This document shows, in pieces, positions 24,077-35,900 of a stretch of DNA of 64,000 bases (its first letter is position 1; the number at the start of each line of letters is the position of its first letter). A model generated the notes under the pieces. That model was not told the DNA's origin. It ran no database searches and worked only from the letters and a program-made list of their open reading frames with translations. This DNA is from HXMU1420-13 sp965601825. GTDB lineage: Bacteria > Bacteroidota > Rhodothermia > Balneolales > Balneolaceae. The stretch lies in assembly GCA_965601825.1 (NCBI GenBank), contig OZ271839.1:1984001-2048000 (forward strand), given 5' to 3'. Made by a program: the position numbers and the translations under genes.

Positions 24077-24495
24077 TAGTAGGTATATGATTTAACGTAC
24101 TCTAAAGTGATGAAGACTTCAGGAGTAACATTCTGATTAAGTACAGATACAGTAACCTGATATCGTTTCATCGAGCCGGTATCCTCAATCAATTCTGAGT
24201 TGCCATCTATCACGAATGTTGTAGTGTATTCATCATTCGATCCATATGTCTGTGACAATTCAACAGGGTAGTTTGCATATACATAACTTCCGCTGCTTGG
24301 ATCTAAATCATCCGGCTCGTAAATCCACTGAACCTTATCTAATTCATCCTGAGCAACAGCAATCGCTCGGTATTCGGCTTCAGCCTGATAAATGGTTTGT
24401 CTTGACGAATTGAAGCTTCTTGCCGTGTTTAATGACAAAAAGGAAAAAACAACCATCGCTCCCAATAAGTAAAATATTTCGGAATAACTAGTCAT
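24076..24495 (-). CDS. pseudopilin-like membrane protein, first gene of the locus
   Basis: Seen: 139 residues. A single N-terminal transmembrane helix (IFYLLGAMVVFSFLSLN) runs into a helix NSSRQTIYQAEAEYRAIAVA, then a beta-rich C-terminal domain. As in its neighbour, the layout is that of a minor pseudopilin without an obvious prepilin cleavage motif. It is the promoter-proximal gene of the 24.5-10.4 kb minus-strand locus; a TAnnTTTG element lies 32 bases upstream of its start. Confidence 0.45.
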   Translation of the reverse strand: MTSYSEIFYLLGAMVVFSFLSLNTARSFNSSRQTIYQAEAEYRAIAVAQDELDKVQWIYEPDDLDPSSGSYVYANYPVELSQTYGSNDEYTTTFVIDGNSELIEDTGSMKRYQVTVSVLNQNVTPEVFITLEYVKSYTY

Positions 24496-24526
24496 CGTTC
24501 TCTACTTTTATTACATGAGTAATTAT

Positions 24527-24534
24527 CAAATATA
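24527..24534 (-). promoter_or_regulatory. candidate -7 promoter element for the pilin/motor locus
   Basis: Seen: TATATTTG on the minus strand, an exact TAnnTTTG match, 32 bases before the start codon at 24495. No good TTTG lies at the -33 distance, so the call rests on one element and on position upstream of the first gene of the locus. Confidence 0.4.
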
Positions 24535-24714
24535 TGTTACAATTAAAATTAATCTATCGTAACAAAATGCTATTGAGGGCACTAGTTAGTATTTGATATT
24601 AATCAATATAGCGTTCTTCTTGACCTTTCTTTAGAAAATCTAATTTTCGGTCTTCATGTTATCGGAGAATTAACAGAAATCTTTAGTCCTTTATTATAAA
24701 ATATTGATCACATT

Positions 24715-27700
24715 TTATTTAATAAAGGTCATTTTTTTGATAAAAACCTCCCCGTTAGCTTGAAGGCGATAGAAGTAAACTCCACTGGCTAAAGCATTTG
24801 CATTAAACCGCGTTTCATAACGACCCGGCTGTTGTTGACCGTCTATTAAGGTTTGAACCTTCCGACCCAAGATGTCATACACTTCAAGTAGAACATTGGA
24901 TGTTTGATCAACTCCAAATTCAATAATTGTGCTAGGATTAAAAGGATTAGGGTAGTTTTGATTCAAGAAAATAGCTTCAGGTACATCTCGTTCAATTTGC
25001 TCGGTACTTATTTTCAGAGTAAATCGAGTGTTCATTGTGGAAGCTTTAGCTTTCAATTGCTGTTGTGGTGAAAGTGGATCTAAATTTCTTCGAATCTTGG
25101 CGCGTGTAGTATGATTGAAAGAGAATGAATTTTGATCAAATAAATTGATTTCATCACCGGTTTCATTATCAATTAGAATGAAAATCCAATCATCAGGAAC
25201 TCCTCTCAAGGTATTCCATTTCATGGTATAGTTTCCTGATACCGGGACTCCATTTTCAAAGGATTCAAAGTGTAATGGAATAAAATATCTTGAATTGAAA
25301 TCAGCAGGTAGATTATTAATTGCCAACTCAGTTCCATTTTCTAATAATGAGTGGAATTCAATGTGTGATGCTGACAGCGGTAATAAAGTGAATGCATCTA
25401 GATCATCTTTTCCAATCTCAGCAGTCTCTGAAAATAAAATGTTAGTTCGTTTTGTACGACCATTTTCGCCTGTAATTGCTATCTCTATTTGTGGGTAAGG
25501 AATGTCATTAGATTTCTGCTTTACCCGAATTGAATCTTCAATTATTTCCTGACCTGAATCTAGTCCTTTCCTTAAGAACGAGTTGCCTTGAGTTTTTGCA
25601 TCTTTCTTTACTTTAAGAACTGGACTTACATCACTTGCTTTTACCCAGAATCCCTGGAAAGGAGCTATTAGTCCACCATTTGGTAAGGTACCTGTTATTC
25701 CATTCCAAGTTAGATATTCACCATCGCCACCATTTGCGGCAGGATCCCAAATATAAATCGTAGACTCAACATTAGTTTTGGTCCAGTTCGGTGTGTCATC
25801 CCAATCTATTGTCGCTGCAAAAGGATTACCAATTAAATTCCAACCGGAATCTGCGGTAGCAGTGTAAGTAATGCCAAAGTCAACCTCAGTATCGTCTCCA
25901 TTCCATTCCTGACCTCCAGCATCTAAAGTATCAGGTAGAGCTTCATTATATAGTGGATCAGCTGCAATATCACCAAATACAAAAAGGAACATTCCCTGAC
26001 CTTGGGTTAAGGTCTGACTTGAACTTGTAGGTGCTCGATATCGTTGGTTGTCTGTTGCAGAACCGCCATCGATATTTATATCATAGGTTTCATCATAGGT
26101 TAACACATTCGGTTGTAATGTATCACCAGGACTAGTTGTTGAAGTGTAGAATGCACCTGGATAACCTTGAGTTAAGGTTCCATCCAATAAATCACCATAG
26201 GTAGTATTAAAAGGGGAGGAGATTAGTCGCCATCCAATGCTTCCAGTAATCTCTCTTTGCATTCGAATCGAGCCTGAACCATAACTTTTTGAATTTGCTA
26301 TTAAGTTTGATCCACTTGGCAGAAACATAACTCCATCAACTAAATTCAATGAATCCGTTACAGTTACATTACCAACAAAATCAGCACCATTTGAATTATC
26401 AATTTCAAGATTCGTGAAACTATTCGGACTTGTAATAGTCTGTTTTACGCTCCCATTCAATATTATGTAACCAATGGTGGCATCATTAACATCTAAGGCG
26501 CCACCTACAGTTAAGGTATCTGTATTACTTCCGAAAATATCGCCCTCGCCGGATGTCTCACCTGTTACCACAAAATTGATTCCACCAGATACAGTTACAG
26601 ATGCCGCATTTTCTATCGAGATTTGAGCAATCGTGGTATTTGTTGTACTAACTACAGGTTGCTGAGTACCTTGAGATGGTGATGCAGGTATTAACACTTT
26701 ATCAGTTGGACCCGGAACCACACCAGCACTCCAGTTTACAGCATTATCCCAATCATTTGCCACATTTGGCAATCCGGGACTCGATTGCCACTGTGTATTA
26801 AATTCAGCGTATTCTACTTGAGCAGTGTTAGTGATGGATGCACCATTCAAGGTTCCCGATATAGTGGCAGTACCTGCAATAATTGATGAAGTCAATGTTG
26901 CAGAATAAGTACCATCTAAGTTATCGGTTACTGAACCGAGGGAACCCGAAGTAACACTTAATAAAACAGTTTCTCCACCAGCAGTTAAATTATTTCCTTC
27001 AGAGTCTTTAGTCTGAATTGTGACTGTTGTTGTGGCAAAACCATCGTTAAAAATTACAGTTGGGCTAACGGAGATCGTAGTTGTTAGCTCAGAAGCAGCT
27101 CCTGGAGTCACTGTGAAACTGTTACTAGTACCTTCTTCTGCACCGGCAGAATTTGTGGCTGTTATTGAACATGTACCCAGATCGGTTATGCTCACAGTTA
27201 GAGATGATAATACACCATTGGTGAAAGAAGGAGTTGTTCCTGCACCGGTTCCTATATTACAATTTGAGGACGTTAGAGAAGCTGTACCATTAAAAGTAGT
27301 AACAGTATCTTGAGCACCATCAATTGCTACCAGTGTAATGTTGAAATTCTGTCCAGCAAGTTTATCTGAAATATTCCCAAAAGGGACACGCTCAACTTTA
27401 AAACCTGTCAGTTGCCCAAGAACCACCACATCGAAATCAGTACTGGTTGTATCTGTTAAGCCAGTGCTTGAAGCCGTCAAATTATAGGTCCCAGTATCAT
27501 CAACTATCAGATTATCAAATTCGGCAATTCCAAATAAATTGGTTTCTTCAAGTGTAGTTGAAGCGATATCAAAGACACCAGATCCACTTACAGCATTTAA
27601 AGCCATAGTCACATCAATTCGACTTTCTTCAACGGGATTTCCAAACTGATCTATTAATTGTATTCGTGGTGCAGGAGTTATCGCTGAATTCAAATTTGAT

Positions 27701-30700
27701 GTGCCGGGTTGCTGGGCATATTCCATTGAAATCTGAGTACCGGCAACCATTTTTAATTCACCATAATCAGTGGAGCCACCTAAACCCGTTGTACCTACGT
27801 TCTTAATATTCCCACTATTTGGAAGTGTACCAGTTGTCGGACGTACACGAATATTTGAAAAAGTTATTTCGGCCGGATTAGTTGTAGAAGCAGATGTAAC
27901 TGTAAATGTAATTTGTGAGGTAGTTCTACTTGTGAATGGAATTAATAAATTCGTATTACCACCAAAAGCTGCGTTTACACTGGCTGAAGGTTCTCCTCCA
28001 GTAACATCCCACTCAAAACCTGTCGGTGCTTCAAATATGTAGGTACCCGCTGTAAACTCACCAACAAAGCTTTCCTGAACTCTAGGTCCAGTAAGTGTTG
28101 TCCATGCAGGGGAGGGGGCAATACTTGCATCATCAGCTGAAATTTCTTCACCACCTTTAGCCGGTGTTAACGAACGAATTGCAATATCATATTTATTGGA
28201 TAGATAATCTTCAACCGTTTCCTGATCAGCTAATGAAATCTCCTGATCATATAGAATTACTTCAGCAATCAAACCGTCCCAACTATCACCATTATCTAAA
28301 GGACCCTGGCCAATTATAGCTGTTGTGATATTTGATGCATCAAGTGTACCTGTAGGAATTGAAGTTGTTGATGTTGGATTACTTAATACACCATCAATGT
28401 ACATCTCATAAGTTGTTTCTGAAGTCCATTTAAGCATTACAATTTGACCATCAGTTGTTTGAGCATCAGTAAAACTTTCAAGTGTAAATGCGGTTTGATC
28501 TCGCAATCCAGAAGTAATTACATTTGAAACTCCTGGTGTTGATGTTGCCGCATCATATCTAAGACTGAAATATCGATCAGTAGTACCACCGGCAGGTGTT
28601 TCTGTAGCCCAGAATCCTCTATCAGTACTGGTTCCATCAGATTCTATAACAAAGAATATGGTAAGCCCGGATAATCCTCCCAGATAAGCTGTTTCAGCAT
28701 CAGCATCTTCGAGTCTAACATTTGTACCTCCTGGAAATTCTATAGCTGCCTGTGAATTGATACTTCCAACACTAGCTTGAAAAGTGGGATCGGTTCCGCC
28801 ACTTGAAGTGAAATCATATCCATTACCACTTTGGTCTTGCCAGGTTGTAACAGAAGGACCACTTGTTACCACACCAGCATCACCCTTCAACCAAACCAGA
28901 AGTCCATTAACGGATTTTGGGATACTAAAAGAGATATTTCTGTCTTGTGGATTACTAGTGTCAGTACCATCATCTGCAATAAACCTGACAGTACGCAAAT
29001 TATCTGTAGGTGTGGTAGCTGTATTTAGATAAGAAACTGTTCGAAGCGCAGATTCAAAGTCTGCTTTTGCAGCTGGGCCAGTTAATGTTAAAGTTCCACT
29101 ACCACCATCCCATGAATCGGTAATTCCAAAAATATCATCAAATATTAATGAGTCTTCTGTACTTTCATAACCAGATGTAATCTGGATAGTAACACTCTCA
29201 ATATTTGTATCGTCCGGATCAACAAGTGTAATTGCTTCTGTTATGATTACGGTATCACCAGCAGAATAAAATAAGCTGTTACTTTCGATATCTGATAAAG
29301 TGGGTGCAGTGTTTAGACTCGAAACCGAAATATCACGAGATTGAACATTACTGCTATCAATTCCATCAAAAACTCTGAATGTTACTTCACGGTCTAATCC
29401 AGTAACAGGATCGGAACTGATGTTTTCAAAGGTCACGCTTTGAAGTGCAGTTTGGTAGTTAGTTACACTAGAAGAACCGGTAAGGGTTAAAACACCCGTT
29501 GGTGAATCGAATGAACCAATAATTCCATTTTGAGGTGTAAACCCAAATACATCTTCACCTAAGAAGTAATTATTAGTGAATGATATTGTCGCTCCATCTA
29601 AATTAGCATCATCTGAATCTGAGACTGTCAATGAACCTGTAATTTGTATTGGACCATCATTTTCTGTGAAAGCTAAAGTAGTTCCTTCGATCGTAGCAAT
29701 TGCCGGAGCTGCATTAAGAGGGGTAATAGTAATATTTCTTGAGACGATATTACTGATATCATCCCAGTCTATCACCTGAAAATCAATTTGTCTGGTTACA
29801 GTTGATGGACTCACACCATCTGTATTTTGATAAGTAACTGACTGAATTGCCGTTTCATAATCGGAGATAGTAGCACTACCTGACAATGTTAAAATACCTG
29901 TTCCAGAGTCATAAATACCGGTTATTCCACTAACCGGAGCGGGAAGTGTTAAAACATCTTCTGATCCATCAAATCCTTCTGTAATAGAAATTGTAGCACT
30001 CGAAATGGTTTGATCAAAAGCTACAGGATCATCATTTGATATAGTTATTGAAGATGTCAAACCAACTGCAGGATCGCCTTCTGTATAACTGATATCCGAA
30101 AGTTCAATACCTGAAAGTACAGGAGGTACATTAAACCACTTATCACTTAAAAAACCATAGATATTGGTGAAATCTGATGTGCTAAGTGAAGTGTTCCATG
30201 AAATAAATTCGGCTACTGTACCCGTGAAATTATTTGTTGTTGCTGGATTATTTGCAAATGTAACTGGATCAACAGTCCCATCTTCTTCACCTATATTAGG
30301 ATCACCACCATGACTATTCATGGTACCAGCGACTAGTGGACTTTGAATTATGGATCCACCATTAATATTTGCTTCCCATGTTGTTGAAGGCTGATCGTGA
30401 CTAGCTATGATTATGTATGTAGTGTTTGTTTCAACAGTTCCAAGGTCAATCGATAAATCATCTCCACCTGTCCATTCAGTATTCACACTCCATGCGAAAG
30501 CATAAGCCGTTCCATCCTTAATAGATATTTGATACCCATTAGAACCACCACCTTGTTCATAAATAATCTGAAGTCCTGATAAATCATTTCCTGTTCTGAA
30601 TACGGCAGCAAATGATTTTTCAGTAAATGTGCTAGTATTTAAAATTGCGTTATCAGCTACTGCATAGTTATCACCGTTATTCCCTCCATTGCCATCAAAA

Positions 30701-32826
30701 ACAATCCCACCACGATTTCCTAAAACAGTAGAACTAAGAGAGGGCGAATCACCAGCGCTAGTAGTAGCTGCTATATCAGCTGTACTTGGTGGTCCCGGAA
30801 GGTTAACTGATCTATCTTCCCACGCTGATAATGCACCATCCGCAGGTTGTCCTGTACTACTGTCTCCATTCCCATCAGCATCTCGTGCATCAAAATGAAA
30901 AACTACTCCCGAAGACTGATAGATCCCTAAATCGGTGATGCTTTCAGGAAATTCAACATCTCTTGAAACCGTATTACCATCTTCAGTGCCGTCATTAGCA
31001 GTGAAGGAAATAGTTCTTATTGTGGTGGATGGTGGAGTACCAGTATTTTCAAAAGTTACAGAACGGAGAGCTACCTCATAATTCGCAACCGTAGTTGAAC
31101 CGCTCAATGTTAATTTTCCGCCAACTCCGTCCCAGGTTCCTGTAATTCCAAGTTGGTTGGTGAAGGCAAGAATATCTTCACTCGCATTGAAGCCGGATGT
31201 GATCTCAACAAACGCACTATCAATGTTTGTGTCATCCGCGTCTTCAAGCTGAATGCTGTTGGAAATTGTTTTTTGGCCTGATCCTTCAAAATAAACTAGA
31301 GATGCTGTTTCAACTTCAGTTAGAGAAGGAACAATGTTGACCTTAACTACAGTGATGTCTCGAGTTTCAGTATTACTATCATCATCGCCATCATTTATGG
31401 TGAAACTAATCGTTCTGGTATTTTCTACCGGTGCCGGATCTGTATTCTCATAGGTGACAGCTCGCAATGCTGTTTGATAATTTGCAACTGATGAAGTTCC
31501 TGAAAGAGTAAGGACTCCATTTATTGCATCCCAGCTTCCTGTTATACCTAGTTGGTCTGTGAAAGCAAGTACATCTTCAGAAGAATCAAAATTTCCTGTT
31601 ATTTCAACTGTAGCATTTTCGATATCTGTATCATCACCATCGTAAGTAGATATATCATCGGTAATGATTGTAGGTGAATCACCAGAGTTATATGTGATAG
31701 TTGAAACTTCAATACTATCTAAAATAGGTTCAGCATTTACTTGACTAATAAATGCGCCTAGCCCAGGCGCATTTTGATTAGAATATTCAGTAGCTATCCA
31801 GGCTGAATCTCTTGTTGTATTTGAAATTCGAACTTCATCAAAATCACCTAAATAAGGCCAGAATGATGCAGTTGATAGGAAAAGATCTTCGTCATCAATA
31901 TTAAATGACTCATTCGAGTTATCCGATGCTACCTCCGCACCATCTACATATATTGTTCTATCTCCATTTGAAGCACGTGTAAGAGTTAGATAGGACCAAA
32001 CATTATTTGTGAGTTGTCCACCAGGTGAGGATAGAGCGTCATTATTAATCTGGAAATTGATTACGCCGCCGGCTGTTGCCCAAACAGAGTAACCATTCAG
32101 ATAGTCACCTTTGGTAAGAATATCCGGTCCACTTGCAAGATTGGCTATTCGAAGCCAGAATGAAATCGTAATGCTTCCTGAGATATCTAAAGGAGAAACT
32201 CCATTATCAACTACTGTGATTCTATCTCCTGTTCCGTTAAAATCGACAGCTCCTCCAATTTGCCCTGTCGTTAAAACAGTTCCTGTATCTGTACCATCAG
32301 TTCCTTCACCGGAAGCATCAGGAAAAGTTCCGACAGGATCTTCTTCATTTAAATGTAGGACCATTTTATAATTAGAGTCCCAAACATTTTCACTTGAAGG
32401 ATCTGTGCTTACAGTGGAATTCCCGAAATAAATATAGAATTCAGTATCTGTAGTTGGAGATAGTGTTGGAAATCGAACCCAAAAAACTAAACTACCGGCA
32501 TCCGCATCATAATCTTCTATTTGATGACTCATGATCGTAGAACCATCTGCAGTTGTAAAGACAATATCATAACCGAACTGATTCTCAACTTGTCCATTAG
32601 GGTTAACACTCCCAACCCATCTAAGCCTATCAACATTAGTAACACTTATTAATACAGGAAAATTGGTAAGATCTGACGTTCCATAGACTTCAGATGAATT
32701 CACAATACCTTTCAAACGCTGAGAATAGCCCGGTAGCTGAGCTACAGCAATATCAAGCGACATCCAAAATATTATCAACAGGATACCGCACTTAATCCAG
32801 TTATATTTTTTGTAATCTGGCGCCAT
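24715..32826 (-). CDS. giant T9SS-exported multidomain surface protein (paralogue 1)
   Basis: Seen: about 2,703 residues from ATG 32826 (TTG 32856 would add ten before the signal peptide); signal ends DIAVAQ. Approximate order: DUF2341-like (40-160); LamG/concanavalin-like (190-365, ending FDEVRISNTTRDSAWIATEY); five cadherin/Ig-like repeats of about 110 residues, each with a core like YQTALRAVTYENT and ending in R-D/N-I; two more LamG-like domains interspersed (about 650-910, 1295-1560); Big_1/invasin-like Ig domains (about 1700-2010); a long beta region; and a C-terminal T9SS sorting domain with LNQNYPNPFNPSTI and GVYFYRLQANGEVFIKKM. Known: T9SS cargo is exported and surface-bound or released. 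Inferred: adhesin or matrix protein. Next to a paralogue of the same architecture; 219 bases upstream of the pseudopilin gene start. Confidence 0.85.
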   Translation of the reverse strand: MAPDYKKYNWIKCGILLIIFWMSLDIAVAQLPGYSQRLKGIVNSSEVYGTSDLTNFPVLISVTNVDRLRWVGSVNPNGQVENQFGYDIVFTTADGSTIMSHQIEDYDADAGSLVFWVRFPTLSPTTDTEFYIYFGNSTVSTDPSSENVWDSNYKMVLHLNEEDPVGTFPDASGEGTDGTDTGTVLTTGQIGGAVDFNGTGDRITVVDNGVSPLDISGSITISFWLRIANLASGPDILTKGDYLNGYSVWATAGGVINFQINNDALSSPGGQLTNNVWSYLTLTRASNGDRTIYVDGAEVASDNSNESFNIDDEDLFLSTASFWPYLGDFDEVRISNTTRDSAWIATEYSNQNAPGLGAFISQVNAEPILDSIEVSTITYNSGDSPTIITDDISTYDGDDTDIENATVEITGNFDSSEDVLAFTDQLGITGSWDAINGVLTLSGTSSVANYQTALRAVTYENTDPAPVENTRTISFTINDGDDDSNTETRDITVVKVNIVPSLTEVETASLVYFEGSGQKTISNSIQLEDADDTNIDSAFVEITSGFNASEDILAFTNQLGITGTWDGVGGKLTLSGSTTVANYEVALRSVTFENTGTPPSTTIRTISFTANDGTEDGNTVSRDVEFPESITDLGIYQSSGVVFHFDARDADGNGDSSTGQPADGALSAWEDRSVNLPGPPSTADIAATTSAGDSPSLSSTVLGNRGGIVFDGNGGNNGDNYAVADNAILNTSTFTEKSFAAVFRTGNDLSGLQIIYEQGGGSNGYQISIKDGTAYAFAWSVNTEWTGGDDLSIDLGTVETNTTYIIIASHDQPSTTWEANINGGSIIQSPLVAGTMNSHGGDPNIGEEDGTVDPVTFANNPATTNNFTGTVAEFISWNTSLSTSDFTNIYGFLSDKWFNVPPVLSGIELSDISYTEGDPAVGLTSSITISNDDPVAFDQTISSATISITEGFDGSEDVLTLPAPVSGITGIYDSGTGILTLSGSATISDYETAIQSVTYQNTDGVSPSTVTRQIDFQVIDWDDISNIVSRNITITPLNAAPAIATIEGTTLAFTENDGPIQITGSLTVSDSDDANLDGATISFTNNYFLGEDVFGFTPQNGIIGSFDSPTGVLTLTGSSSVTNYQTALQSVTFENISSDPVTGLDREVTFRVFDGIDSSNVQSRDISVSSLNTAPTLSDIESNSLFYSAGDTVIITEAITLVDPDDTNIESVTIQITSGYESTEDSLIFDDIFGITDSWDGGSGTLTLTGPAAKADFESALRTVSYLNTATTPTDNLRTVRFIADDGTDTSNPQDRNISFSIPKSVNGLLVWLKGDAGVVTSGPSVTTWQDQSGNGYDFTSSGGTDPTFQASVGSINSQAAIEFPGGTNVRLEDADAETAYLGGLSGLTIFFVIESDGTSTDRGFWATETPAGGTTDRYFSLRYDAATSTPGVSNVITSGLRDQTAFTLESFTDAQTTDGQIVMLKWTSETTYEMYIDGVLSNPTSTTSIPTGTLDASNITTAIIGQGPLDNGDSWDGLIAEVILYDQEISLADQETVEDYLSNKYDIAIRSLTPAKGGEEISADDASIAPSPAWTTLTGPRVQESFVGEFTAGTYIFEAPTGFEWDVTGGEPSASVNAAFGGNTNLLIPFTSRTTSQITFTVTSASTTNPAEITFSNIRVRPTTGTLPNSGNIKNVGTTGLGGSTDYGELKMVAGTQISMEYAQQPGTSNLNSAITPAPRIQLIDQFGNPVEESRIDVTMALNAVSGSGVFDIASTTLEETNLFGIAEFDNLIVDDTGTYNLTASSTGLTDTTSTDFDVVVLGQLTGFKVERVPFGNISDKLAGQNFNITLVAIDGAQDTVTTFNGTASLTSSNCNIGTGAGTTPSFTNGVLSSLTVSITDLGTCSITATNSAGAEEGTSNSFTVTPGAASELTTTISVSPTVIFNDGFATTTVTIQTKDSEGNNLTAGGETVLLSVTSGSLGSVTDNLDGTYSATLTSSIIAGTATISGTLNGASITNTAQVEYAEFNTQWQSSPGLPNVANDWDNAVNWSAGVVPGPTDKVLIPASPSQGTQQPVVSTTNTTIAQISIENAASVTVSGGINFVVTGETSGEGDIFGSNTDTLTVGGALDVNDATIGYIILNGSVKQTITSPNSFTNLEIDNSNGADFVGNVTVTDSLNLVDGVMFLPSGSNLIANSKSYGSGSIRMQREITGSIGWRLISSPFNTTYGDLLDGTLTQGYPGAFYTSTTSPGDTLQPNVLTYDETYDINIDGGSATDNQRYRAPTSSSQTLTQGQGMFLFVFGDIAADPLYNEALPDTLDAGGQEWNGDDTEVDFGITYTATADSGWNLIGNPFAATIDWDDTPNWTKTNVESTIYIWDPAANGGDGEYLTWNGITGTLPNGGLIAPFQGFWVKASDVSPVLKVKKDAKTQGNSFLRKGLDSGQEIIEDSIRVKQKSNDIPYPQIEIAITGENGRTKRTNILFSETAEIGKDDLDAFTLLPLSASHIEFHSLLENGTELAINNLPADFNSRYFIPLHFESFENGVPVSGNYTMKWNTLRGVPDDWIFILIDNETGDEINLFDQNSFSFNHTTRAKIRRNLDPLSPQQQLKAKASTMNTRFTLKISTEQIERDVPEAIFLNQNYPNPFNPSTIIEFGVDQTSNVLLEVYDILGRKVQTLIDGQQQPGRYETRFNANALASGVYFYRLQANGEVFIKKMTFIK

Positions 32827-32922
32827 ATGAATTAATTCGAAAACAAATATAGCCAAACCTACCTTTTTAGTAGGCTTAATTAGTGGATTCTAATTAGATA
32901 CCGTGCTTATCGAACTCTTTGC

Positions 32923-35900
32923 TTATTTAATAAGAGTCATTTGACGAGTAATCACTTTAGTCGGAGTTGTGAGTCTATAAAAATACACTCCAGACGATAG
33001 TGAAGAAGCGTTGAATTGAACAGAATAGAAACCAGCAAATTGAGATTCATTTACCAAAGTCTGTACTCTTCGTCCTAGTAGATCGTAAATTTCTAGTAAT
33101 ACATCGCTATTAACATCTAACCCATAATTAATAGTTGTAGATGGATTAAATGGATTCGGGTAGTTTTGCTCTAATATGATCTGTTGTGGAATATTTGCTT
33201 CGATTTCTTCTGTAGTGACCCAAAGTGTAAATCTTGCTGTTGTTGATGCTTTTTGTGTGATTGATTCCTGTCGATTCGGATATGTTCCTTTGAATCTCTT
33301 CTGCGTTGTGTGGAAAAACTCTATTTCTTGCTGTGTATTAAGGTCGTAAATGTTACCTGAATTATTATCTATTAGTGAAATCAGCCAATCATCAGGAATG
33401 TCATCCATATTGATTGCACGAATTGCAAAATTGCCTTCAATCGGCTCACCATTTTCAAATCCATTTATATGAATTGGGATCAAATACCGGTTCGTCAAAG
33501 TGTAAGGCAAGTTGTTGATTGCTAATGCCAATCCGTTCGAAAGGGTAGAGTAGATTTCTAGTCGAGTAGCTGAAAATGGAGTAAGTTCGTAAGCATCAAG
33601 TTCGTCTTTCTCCAAACTTGCATTATCACTGTACATGAACACAGTGCTCTTTTTTAAATCACCTGAAGTTAATTCCAATGTGAAAGTTGGAGGATCAAAA
33701 TCTTTTTGAATTTCCTTTCTAAGGAAGGACCCTCCGGTAGTTTTTGCATCGGTTGTTACTCTAAGATCTGGACTAGCTGCATTTGCTTTCACCCAGAAAC
33801 CCTGGAAAGGTGCGATTAGTCCACTTCCTAAAGTTCCTGTTGTCCCATTCCAAGTAAGATATTCACCATTCCCACCATTAGAAGCCGGATCCCAAATGTA
33901 AATCGTAGATTCCACGTTAGTTTTTGTCCAGCTAGGTCCATCATCCCAATCAATAGTAGCACCGAAAGGATTGCCTACTAAATTCCATCCTGAATCAGCT
34001 GCTGTGGTGTAAGTAATATTGAAATTAACTTCATTACCTGAAGCAGGAAATTCTTGTCCACTAACGTCAAGCGTATCAGGTAGAGCGTCATTATAAAGAA
34101 CGTCTGCTGCAATGGTATCAAACATAAATACAAACATCCCTTGTCCGGCTGTCAAGGCTTGAGAATCGGATGTAGGAGCACGGTATCTGTCGTTATCAGT
34201 TGCCGGTAGACCATTATCATTGGTTGCATACGACTCAAGGTAAGTGATCACGTTAGGCTGTAAAGTATCTCCCGGACTTGAACCTGAATCATAAAATGCA
34301 CCTGAATAGCCTTGAGTTAAAATTCCATCCAAGAAATCGCCATAATCAGATGAAACAGGAGATGAAATCATTCGCCATCCACGTGAGCCTGTAATCTCCC
34401 TTTGAAATCTAAAAGTTCCCGTACCATATGCGATACCACCCGTAATGACATTAATTCCAGATGGGATTAATAATTCACCACTGGTTAATCTAAGTGTATC
34501 ACTGATAGTAAGGTTTTGTTCAATGCTTACGCCATTTGAGTTATCAATTTCGAGATTAGTGTAAGAATGAGGGTCAGTAATCAGCTGCTCTGTGGATCCA
34601 TTAATAATTACGGTTCCCACATTTATAGTCGAAACATTTAAAACATCACCACCAACTGTAAGGCTATCAGCATTAGTACCAAGTACACTACCGCCTGAAA
34701 TATCACCGGTTATGGTAAAGTTAATTCCTCCAGAAATAGTTAGGCTCGCACCAGTTTCCATGGAAACAGAAGTGACAGATGCACCAGCTTGATCAATTAC
34801 GGGAAATTCATTTCCGACCGCTGGACTGGCAGGAATTAATATTACAGAAGAACTTCCGGGAACTGTTCCTACATTCCAGTTTCCAGAATCTTCCCAATCT
34901 GAGGCAACACTAGCAGAACCAAGTTGGGAATCCCAAATATGAGTAAATGCTGCAAATTCAACTTGAGCATCATCAGTAATTGATGCTGCATCAACTGTTC
35001 CGGTTATAGTTGCCGTGACGGTGCTAGTAGATGATTGTAACGTATTTGTATAGGTTCCGTCTCCGTTATCTGTAGCCGTTGTTCCTCCAGGGAAGGAACC
35101 TTGTGTTGTAGACAATATTACAGTTGAACCACCTGTAGTTAAATTATTTCCAAAAGCATCAATTAGTTGAATTGTAATGGTAGATGTTGAGCTTCCATCA
35201 TTTAAAATTACTGTTGGCGATGCTGTTATTGTAGAATTTGTTTCATCTGCCGTACCTGGGGAAACAGTAAATGTGTTACTTGTTCCTGTTTCTGATCCGG
35301 CTGAATTGGTTACAGTGATATCACAAACACCTACTTCAGTAATACTCACTGTTAGACCTGAGAGTACTCCGGAAGTGAAGTTTGAAGTTGTTCCTTGTCC
35401 GGTTCCCATATCACAGCTAGAGGATACTACAACTGTTCCTGTAAAAGTTGTGACTGTTGTGGAAGTACCATCAAGTGCTGTTAATTTGATATTGAAAGTT
35501 TGTCCTGCAGTTTTTGAGCTTATGGAACCCGAAGGATCTCGTTCAACTAAGAAAGATGTTAGCGTTCCGGCATTTACAATTTCGAAAGTTGAACTCGTAT
35601 CCGGACTTAAAACTCCACTAGTAGCTTCTAATTCTTTGGTTCCGATTTCATCGAAAATGAGTGAATCAAATTCTGCGATACCTAATGCATTTGTTAATTC
35701 AGAAGAGCTTCCGGAAAGTGTACCGGTACCTGATGAAAGAGCCATACTGATGGATACCCCTGACTCCTCAACATCATTGCCAAACTGATCTACGAGTTGA
35801 ACACGAACAGGTGGACTAACTGTACTATCAACATTGGTAGCTGAAGGTTGAATTACAATCGATAAACTATCTTTCACTCCTGGAACCATTGTGATTGTAC

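Noticed and set aside
10385..24495. A complete flagellar or complete type IV pilus system
   Set aside because: No export apparatus, rod, hook, flagellin, FliM/FliN, PilB, PilC, PilD or secretin gene is present; only rotor, stator and pilin-like parts are seen.
32840..32850. TATATTTG upstream of ATG 32826 as promoter for the first giant gene
   Set aside because: It matches TAnnTTTG but no -33 element fits, and it lies only about 15 bases from the ATG, too close for a normal leader.
35177..35788. 203-residue plus-strand open frame inside the second giant gene
   Set aside because: It is antisense to repetitive Thr/Ser/Gly-rich coding sequence, is Val/Pro/Ser-rich, and has no motif; similar antisense frames recur across both giant genes.
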